NCBI GenBank assembly: GCA_046331705.1
Contig: JAXLQJ010000001.1
Location: 1 to 64,000 of the forward strand
From: JADJOY01 sp046331705 [NCBI: bacterium]
GTDB lineage: Bacteria > JADJOY01
Reading direction: 5' to 3'
Length of the DNA: 64,000 bases
A program made the position numbers and the translations under genes. The notes beneath the pieces were generated by a model. It was not told where the DNA came from and did no database searches. It was given only the letters and a program-made list of their open reading frames with translations. Position 1 is the stretch's first letter. Each line of letters starts with the position of its first letter. Shown in pieces: positions 1 through 7,716 of this stretch.

Positions 1-1
1 G

Positions 2-1795
2 GTCGACGCCCAGACGGGCAGCCGACTGCACCAGTGGAGCCAGCTCGAGCACGCCCGCAACCGCAAGGTGTACACAGCGTCGAGCGGCCCGACGCTGCCC
101 GGAACGCTGGTTCGCTCCGAGGGCCAGCCCGCCTCGGGCGACGTGGACGTGAACGCGGCCTACGATTACTCGGGCAGCGCGTACGACTACTTCCTCGCGA
201 ATCACGGCCGCGACGGTTTCGACGGCGCGGGCGCCGCGATCGTCTCCACGGTTCACGTCTGCCCCGTGGGCAAGCCCTGCCCGTGGACGGACTCGTTCTG
301 GAACGGAACCGAGGCGATCTACGGCGAGGCCTTCGCTCAGGCCGACGACGTCGTCGCCCACGAGTACGCCCACGCGATCGTCGACCACACCGCCAATCTC
401 TTCTCGTACATGCAATCGGGCGCCATCGCCGAGTCGTTCGCCGACATCTTCGGCGAGACCGTGGACCTCACGAACGGCGTCGGCACCGACAGCGCGGGCG
501 TGCGGTGGATCATCGGCGAAGACATCCCCGAGGTGGGGGCGCTGCGTGACATGGCGGATCCGCAATCGCTCGACGATCCCGCGAAGATGAGCGATCTGGA
601 GTTCGACTGTGGTTTCCCCGGAAGCGACGCGGGTGGCATTCACACCAACGCCCTCATCCCCGACCACGCCTACCAGCTTCTCGTCGACGGCGGCACCTTC
701 AATGGAGTCACCGTGACGGGCATCGGCCTGACGAAGGCCGCCGCCGTCGAGTACCGCGCGCTCACGCGCTACCTGGTCTCGGCCTCGGATTTCCTGGACC
801 TGGCGAACGCGCTCGCGCAGTCGTGCAGCGATCTGGTGGGCACCGGCGGCATCACCGCAGGCGACTGCACGCAGGTGACGAACGCCACCAACGCCGTCGA
901 GATGCGAAACGCCTGGCCGTGCGATCCGCCGCAGCCCACACCGCCGTCCTACTGTCCGCCGGGGCATTTCCTGAACCAGGTCTGGTACGAGACCTTCGAC
1001 CGGCCGTATCTCGCGCAATGGACGGCCTCGACGCTGCGCAGCGGCCCGTCGGCGTGGCTGGCCGGCGGCAACGTCTACGACGATTCGTTCGCCACCAGCG
1101 GCACCAACAACCTGTGGGGCTCCGACCCGAAGACCCTCTCCGACTCGATCGTGACGATGGTCGGCACCGTGCATCTGCCGGTGATCGCGCGCATGCAGTT
1201 CAACCACTCGTTCGGCTTCGAGTCGTACCTCGACGGCGGCGTCGTCGAGTTCTCGACCGACGGCGGCAGCACGTGGTTCGATGCGATGCAGTTCTACACC
1301 CTGGGCGCCAACTACAACGGCACCATTCCGACGGAGTTCGGAAACCCACTGGCGAACCCCAACCCGCGCAACGCCTTCGTGAAGGAAAGCTGGGGCTACA
1401 CCGCAACTCAGCTCGACCTCGGCGCACTCGCGAACTCGGACGTCAAGTTCCGGTTTCGCATCGGCTCCGATTCGAGCGTGGGCGACGTCGGCTGGTTCAT
1501 CGACGATCTGCGCATCTACCAGTGCATCTCGGGCACCGACGTCGACGGCGATCTGATCGTCGACAGCCACGACAACTGCCCGACCTACTACAACCCCATG
1601 CAGATCGACACCGACGGCGACGGTCTCGGCAACGGCTGCGATCCCTCGGATTGCGGCTCGACGATCGCTGCCGCGAGCGGCGCGAGCGGGCCGTTCGCGC
1701 GCGTCGCTCCGCTGGCACCGCTCGTCGCGGTCGCGGTGGCGTTGGCCCGATGGAAGCGACGCGCACGAGCGCGCGGCACGCACGGCGCCCGCTGA
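2..1795 (+). CDS. M4 (thermolysin-like) secreted metalloprotease with C-terminal anchor, 5' partial
   Basis: The reading frame is open to the left window edge, so the N-terminus (signal and most of the propeptide) is missing. A zinc motif HEYAH lies at nt 359-373, followed by a Glu-containing GAIAESFADIFGE segment (third zinc ligand region) and by GIHTNALIP, which matches the active-site His region of thermolysins. After the catalytic part comes a beta-sandwich ending FIDDLRIYQC, of the kind seen in secreted proteases. Two thrombospondin type 3-like calcium loops (DVDGD, DTDGDGLGNGCD) follow, then a Cys, a small-residue stretch, a hydrophobic segment and a basic tail (RWKRRARAR). That tail resembles a MYXO-CTERM-type sorting signal. 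Probably a surface or secreted endopeptidase. The family call is firm; the anchor reading is inference. Confidence 0.88.
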   Translation, partial: VDAQTGSRLHQWSQLEHARNRKVYTASSGPTLPGTLVRSEGQPASGDVDVNAAYDYSGSAYDYFLANHGRDGFDGAGAAIVSTVHVCPVGKPCPWTDSFWNGTEAIYGEAFAQADDVVAHEYAHAIVDHTANLFSYMQSGAIAESFADIFGETVDLTNGVGTDSAGVRWIIGEDIPEVGALRDMADPQSLDDPAKMSDLEFDCGFPGSDAGGIHTNALIPDHAYQLLVDGGTFNGVTVTGIGLTKAAAVEYRALTRYLVSASDFLDLANALAQSCSDLVGTGGITAGDCTQVTNATNAVEMRNAWPCDPPQPTPPSYCPPGHFLNQVWYETFDRPYLAQWTASTLRSGPSAWLAGGNVYDDSFATSGTNNLWGSDPKTLSDSIVTMVGTVHLPVIARMQFNHSFGFESYLDGGVVEFSTDGGSTWFDAMQFYTLGANYNGTIPTEFGNPLANPNPRNAFVKESWGYTATQLDLGALANSDVKFRFRIGSDSSVGDVGWFIDDLRIYQCISGTDVDGDLIVDSHDNCPTYYNPMQIDTDGDGLGNGCDPSDCGSTIAAASGASGPFARVAPLAPLVAVAVALARWKRRARARGTHGAR

Positions 1796-1808
1796 GCTTC
1801 CACCGTCG

Positions 1809-3158
1809 ATGGACGAGATCCGCCCCGACGGCCGCTGGTTCCGCGACGATCAGGGACGGGTTCGGCTCTTCCACGGCGTCAACGTCTCGGGGCGCGCCAA
1901 GCTCCCGCCCTTCCTCGCCTTCGAGCCCGAGCCACGCCATCTCGATCCGCTGCGCGCGTGGGGCTTCAACCTGGCGCGGCTGGTGCTCACGTGGGAGGGA
2001 GTGGAGCCCGCGCGTGGTCGCATCGACGTCGATTACCTGAATCGGGCTGTCGCTCTCGCGCGTGCCCTCGGTGAACGCGGCCTTCACGTCCTCGTCGATC
2101 TGCACCAGGACGTCTTCTCGCGCGCCTACGGCGGATCCGGCGCACCCGTGTGGGCGCTCCCTCCGGACGATCGCGGACCGCCCGGCTGGCTGCGCGGCCA
2201 GCGCTGGTTCCTGGGCTACTTCCTCGCTCCCGGAGTGATCCGTGCCGAGCGCGATTTCTGGCGCAACGCGCGCGGCATCCAGGATCGATTCCTGGCGGTG
2301 CTGGAGGCGGTGGCGCGGCGCTTTCGCGGCGTGCCGCGGGTGCTCGGCTACGACCTGCTCAACGAGCCCATGGCGCCGCCCTCGTGGCTGCTCTCGGGCC
2401 GCTTCGAGCGCGAGATCTTGTGCGCGTTCCAGAGCCGCGCCGTCGCGGCGCTTCGCCAAGGCGATCCCGACCGCATGGTCTTCGTCGAGCCCGTCCCGCT
2501 CCAGGTCGGGCAGCGGGTCCGGCTCGGCGCGGTCGCGGGAGAGCGGCTCGGCTTCGCGCCCCACCTCTACGATTTCCTCGCGATCGGCGCGGGGCGCTAT
2601 CTCGGCCCCGGCGTGTCGTCGTTCGCCGCCGCCGCGCACCGAGTCGCCGCGTTCTCCGAGGAGCGCGGCTGGCCGGCGGTGATCGGCGAGTTCGGAGCGC
2701 TCAACGGCGTGAGGCGCGCGGTCACGATGCTCGACGACGAGTGCGCGCTCTTCGATCGACTGTGGCTCTCGTGGACCGCCTGGATGTACGACCCGGTGGG
2801 GCCCGACTGGAACGACGAGGGCGCGAGCCTGGTCGACGTCGGCGGCGCCGAGCGGCCGTGGCTCGATCCGCTGGTGCGGCCCTATCCCCGCGCGATCGCC
2901 GGCCGGCCGATCGCATCGCGATTCGACCGCGTGGCGCGCACCTACGAGCTCTGCTTCGAGCCCGGCGGCGGTGCCGCGCCGGGCGCCATCGCCGCGAACG
3001 CCACCAGCGAGGTCTTCGTGCCGCGTGCGCGACGCTGGGCCGAGCGCTTCGACGTGCAAGTCAGCGGTGCCGACCACGACTGGAACGAGCGCGAGAGCAC
3101 GCTGCGGCTCACCGCGAGCCCCGGCGCCCGCGAGGTGCGGCTCGTCGTCCAGGGGTGA
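1809..3158 (+). CDS. GH5 endoglycoceramidase-like glycoside hydrolase
   Basis: The 449-residue protein has the (beta/alpha)8 hallmarks of glycoside hydrolase family 5: HGVNVSG near residue 22, a DLHQD strand around 97-101, the acid/base Glu in YDLLNEP (Glu186) and the nucleophile Glu in VIGEFG (Glu294). The wording of these motifs and a C-terminal beta domain fit the endoglycoceramidase branch, which releases the glycan from glycosphingolipids. The substrate is not proven here. No signal peptide is visible, so it may be cytoplasmic or exported in another way. It starts 13 nt after the M4 protease stop and probably shares its transcript. A paralogue with a lipoprotein signal lies at 33819-35393. 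Confidence 0.85.
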   Translation: MDEIRPDGRWFRDDQGRVRLFHGVNVSGRAKLPPFLAFEPEPRHLDPLRAWGFNLARLVLTWEGVEPARGRIDVDYLNRAVALARALGERGLHVLVDLHQDVFSRAYGGSGAPVWALPPDDRGPPGWLRGQRWFLGYFLAPGVIRAERDFWRNARGIQDRFLAVLEAVARRFRGVPRVLGYDLLNEPMAPPSWLLSGRFEREILCAFQSRAVAALRQGDPDRMVFVEPVPLQVGQRVRLGAVAGERLGFAPHLYDFLAIGAGRYLGPGVSSFAAAAHRVAAFSEERGWPAVIGEFGALNGVRRAVTMLDDECALFDRLWLSWTAWMYDPVGPDWNDEGASLVDVGGAERPWLDPLVRPYPRAIAGRPIASRFDRVARTYELCFEPGGGAAPGAIAANATSEVFVPRARRWAERFDVQVSGADHDWNERESTLRLTASPGAREVRLVVQG

Positions 3159-3163
3159 ACGAC

Positions 3164-3188
3164 ATCGCTCGCCGTCGTGGCGGGCGAT
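3164..3188 (+). terminator. Hairpin after the GH5 gene
   Basis: A 10-bp stem (ATCGCTCGCC with GGCGGGCGAT, one G-T pair) closes a 5-nt loop five bases after the GH5 stop. No T-tract follows, so this is a terminator-like or 3'-protective structure by position rather than a classical intrinsic terminator. Confidence 0.5.
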
Positions 3189-3258
3189 CCGGGCGTGGGT
3201 TAGTTTCTGGCTCGAGGCGGCGCGTGTCGCGCTCGCCATCGATCAGGAGAGATGACTC

Positions 3259-3636
3259 ATGAATCTCGTGTGGGTTCGTCGCGTGACCTCCGTCGCGCTC
3301 GTGGCCGCTCTGTTGGCAATCGCACCGCGCCCGGCGCTCGCTGGCGAGGTCAGCGTGACCGTGGTGAACGTGGAGACCGCGCAAGGGGTGAAGATGTGGA
3401 TCCCCAGCACGATCGTGGCGAAGAAGGGCGACACGGTGAAGCTCAAGCTCGTGAACAAGCTCTCCATCGATCACGGCTATCAGATCCCCGCCTACGGCGT
3501 GGAGAAGATCGTGCCGCCCGATGGCCCCAACGGCACCGCCGAGGTGAGCTTCACCGCCGACAAGGCCGGCATCTTCCCCATCCAGTGCCAGCTTCATCCG
3601 GCGCACGTCGGCGGGCAGCTGGTGGTGCTGGAATGA
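3259..3636 (+). CDS. Periplasmic cupredoxin-domain protein
   Basis: A Sec signal peptide (residues about 1-28, cleavage after PALA) is followed by one cupredoxin fold of about 95 residues. Candidate copper ligands are His72 (DHGYQ), Cys110 and His113 in IQCQLHPAH. The Met usually found 5-6 residues after the second His is absent; Gln120 or His116 could be axial or there may be none. The start is supported by AGGAGA at 3245-3250. It overlaps the next lipoprotein gene by an ATGA junction, so the pair is translationally coupled. Likely a small periplasmic copper or electron-transfer protein. The fold is clear, the role unknown. Confidence 0.8.
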   Translation: MNLVWVRRVTSVALVAALLAIAPRPALAGEVSVTVVNVETAQGVKMWIPSTIVAKKGDTVKLKLVNKLSIDHGYQIPAYGVEKIVPPDGPNGTAEVSFTADKAGIFPIQCQLHPAHVGGQLVVLE

Positions 3637-4127
3637 GGGCCTGGGTCGCCGCGGCACTGGTGCTGGGCGCCGGGTGCGCGGCGACCCGTCCGGTCGCAAC
3701 CTCCGCGGCGGGCGACGGCACGCCAGCGGCGCTCGCCGCCGCTGCGCCCGACGGTGCCGCGACGACGAGCGCCTCGCCCACACCCGAGGACGGCGCCGCC
3801 AAGATCGCGGCGCCCATCGCCGAGATCGTCGGCAAGCTGCGAGCCGCGGCGGCGGCGGCACCCGACGGCAAGGTCCGCTCGGCGCAGCTCTACTCGACGC
3901 CCTTCGTGAAGGTGGATTCCAGCGGCCGCGTGCAGGTGTATCTCCACGTCGCGAGCCTGGGCGACGAGGAGCGGCGCGATCTCACCGACGCGGGTGTGCG
4001 CATCGACGCGGCCATCGAGCGGCTCAAGATCGTGCAGACGTGGCTGCCGTTCGATCAGGTCGAGGCGATCGCGCGTCTGCCGCTGGTGGTGCGAATCACG
4101 CCACCCAGCTACGCCACTCCGCGCTGA
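3633..4127 (+). CDS. Small lipoprotein coupled to the cupredoxin
   Basis: A 164-residue protein with a lipoprotein signal (LVLGAGC, Cys15), a low-complexity Ala/Thr/Pro linker to about residue 60 and a compact C-terminal part of about 90 residues containing alternating hydrophobic strands and the phrase LYSTPFVKVDSSGRVQVYLHV. Its ATG overlaps the cupredoxin stop (ATGA), which supports this start and suggests both products act together in the periplasm. I do not recognise the C-terminal domain; its strand-rich pattern ending in VVRITPP resembles inhibitor or propeptide-like folds only loosely. Confidence 0.75.
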   Translation: MRAWVAAALVLGAGCAATRPVATSAAGDGTPAALAAAAPDGAATTSASPTPEDGAAKIAAPIAEIVGKLRAAAAAAPDGKVRSAQLYSTPFVKVDSSGRVQVYLHVASLGDEERRDLTDAGVRIDAAIERLKIVQTWLPFDQVEAIARLPLVVRITPPSYATPR

Positions 4128-4205
4128 CCTGACGCGATCCCGCGCCGGACCGCGGACTGCTAGGATCGGCGCCGGTCGTCCTCACTTCGAAGGGAGGTCC
4201 TGCGC

Positions 4206-4763
4206 ATGCACACGTCACCGTCGCGAGAACGCGCCGCGAAGAGCCTCGCGCCCCTGCTTTGCGTGGCCGTCTGCCTGGCCGTGAGGGTGCACGCGGCGGA
4301 AGCCGTGCCCGCGGGCTCGGCGTCGCCGCCGCCGGCGGAGGCCCCGCTCGCCAACGGCTTCTACATCGTCCATCCGGACGACGCGGACGGTCGCGTGCAA
4401 GTGATGCTCGGCGAGCAGAAGTATTTCGCGGAGCCAAAACCGTTCCTGGAAGCGTCCGGTGTCGCGTCGGCCTCGATCGAGCACCAGCAGACGCCGCCGC
4501 CACCGCCGGGCGCCCCGGCCGCCGGCCAGCCGCCGATCGGCATTCGCGTCACGATGACCAAGGAGGGCACGGCCACGCTCGCGAGCGCGACCGCTCAGGC
4601 CGCCGGTTTCCGGCTGGGGGTGGTGGTCGATGGCGAGGTGGTCGCGATGCCCGTGATCCGCGAGCCGGTGACCTCGGGAATGATGGTGATCTCGGGATCC
4701 TTCAGCGAGGAGCGAGCCAAGGCGATCGTGGCGGCGCTGGCTCCCAAGAAAGCGGCGCGCTGA
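4206..4763 (+). CDS. Exported stand-alone SecD P1-head-like domain protein
   Basis: The protein has 185 residues: an N-terminal signal sequence (cut near residue 30), a Pro-rich linker, then about 70 residues (about 110-178) that follow the SecDF P1 head pattern. The matching phrases are VTMTKEGTATLASATAQ, LGVVVDGEVVAMPVIREP and ISGSFSEERAKAIVAAL, comparable to the ALVLDG..V.SAP and I.G.F...EA..LA segments of SecD. No transmembrane Sec segments follow, so this is not a SecD translocase subunit but a free periplasmic copy of its substrate-interacting head. The ribosome site AAGGGAGG lies just upstream. Function unknown. Confidence 0.75.
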   Translation: MHTSPSRERAAKSLAPLLCVAVCLAVRVHAAEAVPAGSASPPPAEAPLANGFYIVHPDDADGRVQVMLGEQKYFAEPKPFLEASGVASASIEHQQTPPPPPGAPAAGQPPIGIRVTMTKEGTATLASATAQAAGFRLGVVVDGEVVAMPVIREPVTSGMMVISGSFSEERAKAIVAALAPKKAAR

Positions 4764-4807
4764 GCCTTCGTCGAGGCGGAGCGGGGAGTCGAGCCGGGGA
4801 CGGAACG

Positions 4808-4857
4808 TCGTCACGGCGCGCGAGCCGCGCGCCGAGCGTCGTGCGGCGCCGTGACGA
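4808..4857 (+). promoter_or_regulatory. Two mutually exclusive hairpins between the SecD-like and GFA genes
   Basis: A 12-bp inverted repeat (TCGTCACGGCGC at 4808-4819 with GCGCCGTGACGA at 4846-4857) encloses a second perfect hairpin, GGCGCGCG-AGC-CGCGCGCC at 4815-4833. They share bases 4815-4819, so only one can form at a time. The right arm ends just before the ATG at 4869. The arrangement looks like an attenuator or ribosome-site switch but could also be a terminator. Confidence 0.4.
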
Positions 4858-4868
4858 GCCGAGATGAG

Positions 4869-5381
4869 ATGAGCGCCGACGGATTCATCCCCGCCGACGG
4901 CGGCTGCACGTGCAGGCGCGTGCGCTATCGAATGGTCGCGAGCCCGCTCTTCGTCCACTGCTGCCATTGCCGGTGGTGTCAGCGCGAGAGCGGCGCCTCG
5001 TTCGCGCTCAACGCGCTGGTCGAGTCCGAACGGGTCGTGCTCCTCGGCGACGAGCCGGAGGTGGTCCACACACCGTCGCAGAGCGGCATCGGGCAGAAGA
5101 TCGCGCGCTGCCCGAGCTGTCGCGTGGCCGTGTGGAGCAACTACGGCGGCAACGGCGACTGGGTGCGGTTCGTCCGCGTGGGAACGCTCGACGAGCCGGA
5201 CCGCTTTCCGCCCGACATCCACATCTTCACGGCGTCCAAGCAGCCGTGGGTGGTCCTGCCGCCAGACACACCGGCCGTCGCGGAGTACTACGACGCCGAG
5301 CGCTTCTGGCCAGCGGCGAGCCTGGAGCGGCGCACCCGGCTACGCGCCCAGATGGCACGCCAGCGGGACGCCTCGGCGTAA
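4869..5381 (+). CDS. GFA/CENP-V family zinc protein
   Basis: A small single-domain protein with the zinc pattern of the glutathione-dependent formaldehyde-activating (GFA) family: GGCTC near the N-terminus, HCCHCRWCQ around residues 32-40, and a later CPSC pair, inside an all-beta fold with the typical GASFALNA and FTASKQPWV phrases. Members often act as carbon-sulfur lyases or glutathione-adduct enzymes; the substrate is not known here. I chose the ATG at 4869; an in-frame GTG at 4851 would add six residues but lies within the right arm of an inverted repeat. The gene stands alone on this strand. Confidence 0.82.
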   Translation: MSADGFIPADGGCTCRRVRYRMVASPLFVHCCHCRWCQRESGASFALNALVESERVVLLGDEPEVVHTPSQSGIGQKIARCPSCRVAVWSNYGGNGDWVRFVRVGTLDEPDRFPPDIHIFTASKQPWVVLPPDTPAVAEYYDAERFWPAASLERRTRLRAQMARQRDASA

Positions 5382-5441
5382 GCGCCACCCCGCGGCGGGA
5401 CCGCGCGGACGGGAGCGCCGCGCCACGCCCGCCGGACGCGC

Positions 5442-6518
5442 TCACGACCTCGTCTTGGACCTCGACTCGGCGGTCATGACGCGCGCCTCGAGTTTCTCCG
5501 TGCCCCGGATCAAGGTGAGCGTGGCGACGTGACCGGGTTCGGTCTCGAGCATCACGCGCTGCAGCGTTTCGATGCTGGGGGCCGGCTTGTCGTCGATCGC
5601 CACCAGGAGATCGCCTTCGCGCACGCCCGACGCCGCGGCGGGACCGCGCTCGTCGAGGCTCATGACTCCCACCGCCGTCGCGAACGGCAGCCCGAAATGG
5701 CGCACCAGCCGTGCGTGCAGCGGCACCGTCTGGGCGCCGATCCCGAGCATGCCGCGACGCACGCGGCCGTCCTTGATGAGCCGACCCGCGACCAGCTTCA
5801 CCGTGCTCGCGGCGATGGCGAAGCAAAGCCCCTGGGCGGGGAAGATCACCGCCGTGTTCACGCCGATCACCTCGCCCGCCGAGCTCACCAGCGGCCCTCC
5901 CGAGTTGCCGGGGTTCAGCGCGGCATCGGTCTGGATCACGTTGTCGATGCTGCGCCCCGAGCGACCGCGCAGGCTGCGGCCCACGGCGCTCACCACCCCA
6001 GCGGTGACCGTGCAATCGAAGCCGTACGGGTTGCCGATGGCGATGGCGAGCTGGCCGGGCCGCACCGCGGTCGAGTCACCGAGCGCCGCCACCGCCAGGT
6101 CCGCGGCCTGGATCCGGATCACCGCGAGATCCGTGTCCGGATCGTCGCCCACGAGCTGCGCCTCCGCGCGACGCCCATCGGCGAAGCTCACCAAGAGCGC
6201 CGCGGCCCTGTGGACGACGTGGCTGTTGGTGAGGATGAACCCGTCGGGCGTGAACACGAATCCCGAGCCGCTGCCGCGCGGGCGGCCCGCCGGCCGTTCC
6301 TCGCTGGCTTTGCGCCCCAACGCATCGATCCGAACGACCGCGGGCGCGACCCGCTCCACGGCGCGAATGACGGCCCGCGAGTAAGCGTCGAGCAGCTCCC
6401 CGTCGGACTCCGCCGGCGTCGCCGCCGTGACGGGAGTCGCGAGGCGAGCCGGGGGCTCCGCGGCGACGACCTCCGTCGCCCACGGAAGAGAAGGACGCCT
6501 TCGATTCGAGCCGAGCAT
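5442..6518 (-). CDS. HtrA/DegP-type S1C serine protease with one PDZ domain
   Basis: A trypsin-like fold with the full catalytic triad: His100 (TNSHVV), Asp130 (DTDLAV) and Ser206 (GNSGGP). The LNPGNSGGPL block and the GNPYGF turn are diagnostic of HtrA. A single PDZ domain occupies about residues 255-345 (GVREGDLLVAIDDKP). At 358 residues it is of DegS/HtrA-like length, but I see neither a clear signal peptide nor a membrane anchor at the N-terminus, so its compartment is uncertain. It is divergent from the TorF-like porin gene. Probably envelope or general protein quality control. Confidence 0.9.
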   Translation of the reverse strand: MLGSNRRRPSLPWATEVVAAEPPARLATPVTAATPAESDGELLDAYSRAVIRAVERVAPAVVRIDALGRKASEERPAGRPRGSGSGFVFTPDGFILTNSHVVHRAAALLVSFADGRRAEAQLVGDDPDTDLAVIRIQAADLAVAALGDSTAVRPGQLAIAIGNPYGFDCTVTAGVVSAVGRSLRGRSGRSIDNVIQTDAALNPGNSGGPLVSSAGEVIGVNTAVIFPAQGLCFAIAASTVKLVAGRLIKDGRVRRGMLGIGAQTVPLHARLVRHFGLPFATAVGVMSLDERGPAAASGVREGDLLVAIDDKPAPSIETLQRVMLETEPGHVATLTLIRGTEKLEARVMTAESRSKTRS

Positions 6519-6600
6519 GTGAACCTCCCGCCTAGCGTCGCGAACGACGAGGTGCGCTCACACGTAACCATCCGGGCACGCCACCGCAACCGGTGGCCGC

Positions 6601-6620
6601 TCGTGCCACGATTGGCACGA
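6601..6620. promoter_or_regulatory. Inverted repeat in the htrA-torF divergent region
   Basis: TCGTGCC and GGCACGA form perfect 7-bp arms around a 6-nt centre. The right arm also contributes the -24 element of the sigma-54-type promoter described below, so a bound regulator would compete with or assist the polymerase. The site is equally accessible to the divergent protease gene. Confidence 0.4.
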
Positions 6621-6628
6621 CGAGTGCG
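6612..6628 (+). promoter_or_regulatory. Sigma-54-type (-24/-12) promoter for the TorF-like porin
   Basis: TTGGCACG (GG at 6614-6615) is followed after exactly ten bases by GC at 6626-6627 in GTGC. This fits the YTGGCACGrNNNTTGCW consensus except for G in place of the first T of TTGC and a final G. A start near 6639 would give a leader of about 135 nt. TorF-family genes often sit beside nitrogen-regulated genes, which fits sigma-54, but no NtrC site was identified. Confidence 0.5.
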
Positions 6629-6774
6629 TGTCGCCATGCCGGAGGCGGCCCGAAGCTCGTCGGTCCACCACCGCCGGCCAGTCCGGCATCACCCCAACCG
6701 CGCGTGGGCACCCAGCCGACGGGGCACGTGAGCAAGCGCTCCTGCGAATCCCGCGCATCACCCGGAGACCACGG

Positions 6775-7701
6775 ATGGCACGGAAGAAGAACGATCGTCG
6801 CACGCGAGAGAGGAAGGCATTCGCCGCGCAGGGGACGCTGGAGCGAGCGCTCGTCCACGCGCTCGCCGCGTTCTCGTTGCTGTTCGTCGTGACGCTCGCG
6901 CGGGCGGACGAGACGAGCGGCACCGCCAGCGACGGCGCCAGCGATTCCGCGACGCCAGCAGCGACGGACCCGGCTGCCGAGCCCGCCGCCGGCACATCCG
7001 AACCGGCCGCGGAGGCGACGAGCGCCGCAGCGGAGGCCGAGCCTTGCTTCGCTTTTCCCGGCAAGTTCTCGGGAAGCGTGGAAGCGGTGAGCGATTACGT
7101 GTTCCGCGGCGTGTCCCAGACCGAGGAGGGCGCGGCGATCCAGGGCGAGCTCGATTGGAAGCACGAAAGCGGGATCTACCTCGGCCTGTGGGGATCGAAC
7201 GTGAAGTTCCCCGAGAGTGATGCCTATCTCGAGGCGGACGTCTACGGCGGCTACGAGGCCGAGATCGACGAGCTCTCGGTCAAGCTCGGGGCACTCTTCT
7301 ACTGGTATCCGAAAGACGAGAGCGCGCTCGATTACTGGGAGTTCCCCTTCGAGCTCGGCTACGCGCTCGACCCCCTCTCGTTCACGCTGCTCGCGAGCTA
7401 CTCGCCCGACTATTTCGGGTATGCCGGCGACGCCGTCTACGCATCCATCGGCGCCGAATACGCGCTACCACTCGGTGACGAGGCGCCCGTGGAGATCGCG
7501 ATCGACGGGAGCGTTGGTTACACGCGGGCGGAACGCGCCGTCATCAGCGATCGCGACTACGTCGATTGGACCGCCGGCGCGACGATCTCGGCGACCGGCA
7601 ACTGGTCCGGCCTGGGGCTCGGGCTCCACTACACCGACACCGACGTTCATCGCGACGACTCGAACGCGCGCTTCGTCGGCAGCGTGTCGTACGAGTTCTG
7701 A
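6775..7701 (+). CDS. TorF family (TIGR02001, Gcw_chp) outer-membrane porin-like protein
   Basis: The 308-residue product has an N-terminal hydrophobic signal (about residues 25-46, ending in ARA), an Ala/Glu-rich linker and a beta-barrel part beginning FSGSVEAVSDYVFRGVSQT. The DYVFRGVSQT phrase and the aromatic C-terminus (VSYEF) are typical of TorF/TIGR02001 outer-membrane proteins. The ATG at 6775 is preceded by GGAG at 6764-6767 and was preferred over an upstream in-frame ATG whose extra sequence is non-signal-like. A sigma-54-type promoter lies upstream, and a membrane protein gene follows after 15 nt. Confidence 0.85.
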   Translation: MARKKNDRRTRERKAFAAQGTLERALVHALAAFSLLFVVTLARADETSGTASDGASDSATPAATDPAAEPAAGTSEPAAEATSAAAEAEPCFAFPGKFSGSVEAVSDYVFRGVSQTEEGAAIQGELDWKHESGIYLGLWGSNVKFPESDAYLEADVYGGYEAEIDELSVKLGALFYWYPKDESALDYWEFPFELGYALDPLSFTLLASYSPDYFGYAGDAVYASIGAEYALPLGDEAPVEIAIDGSVGYTRAERAVISDRDYVDWTAGATISATGNWSGLGLGLHYTDTDVHRDDSNARFVGSVSYEF

Positions 7702-7716
7702 GCCGCGGGAGGCCGC

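Noticed and set aside
4851-4868. GTG 4851 as the start of the GFA protein
   Set aside because: It lies within the right arm of a strong inverted repeat; the ATG at 4869 gives a better family-length N-terminus. Not fully excluded.
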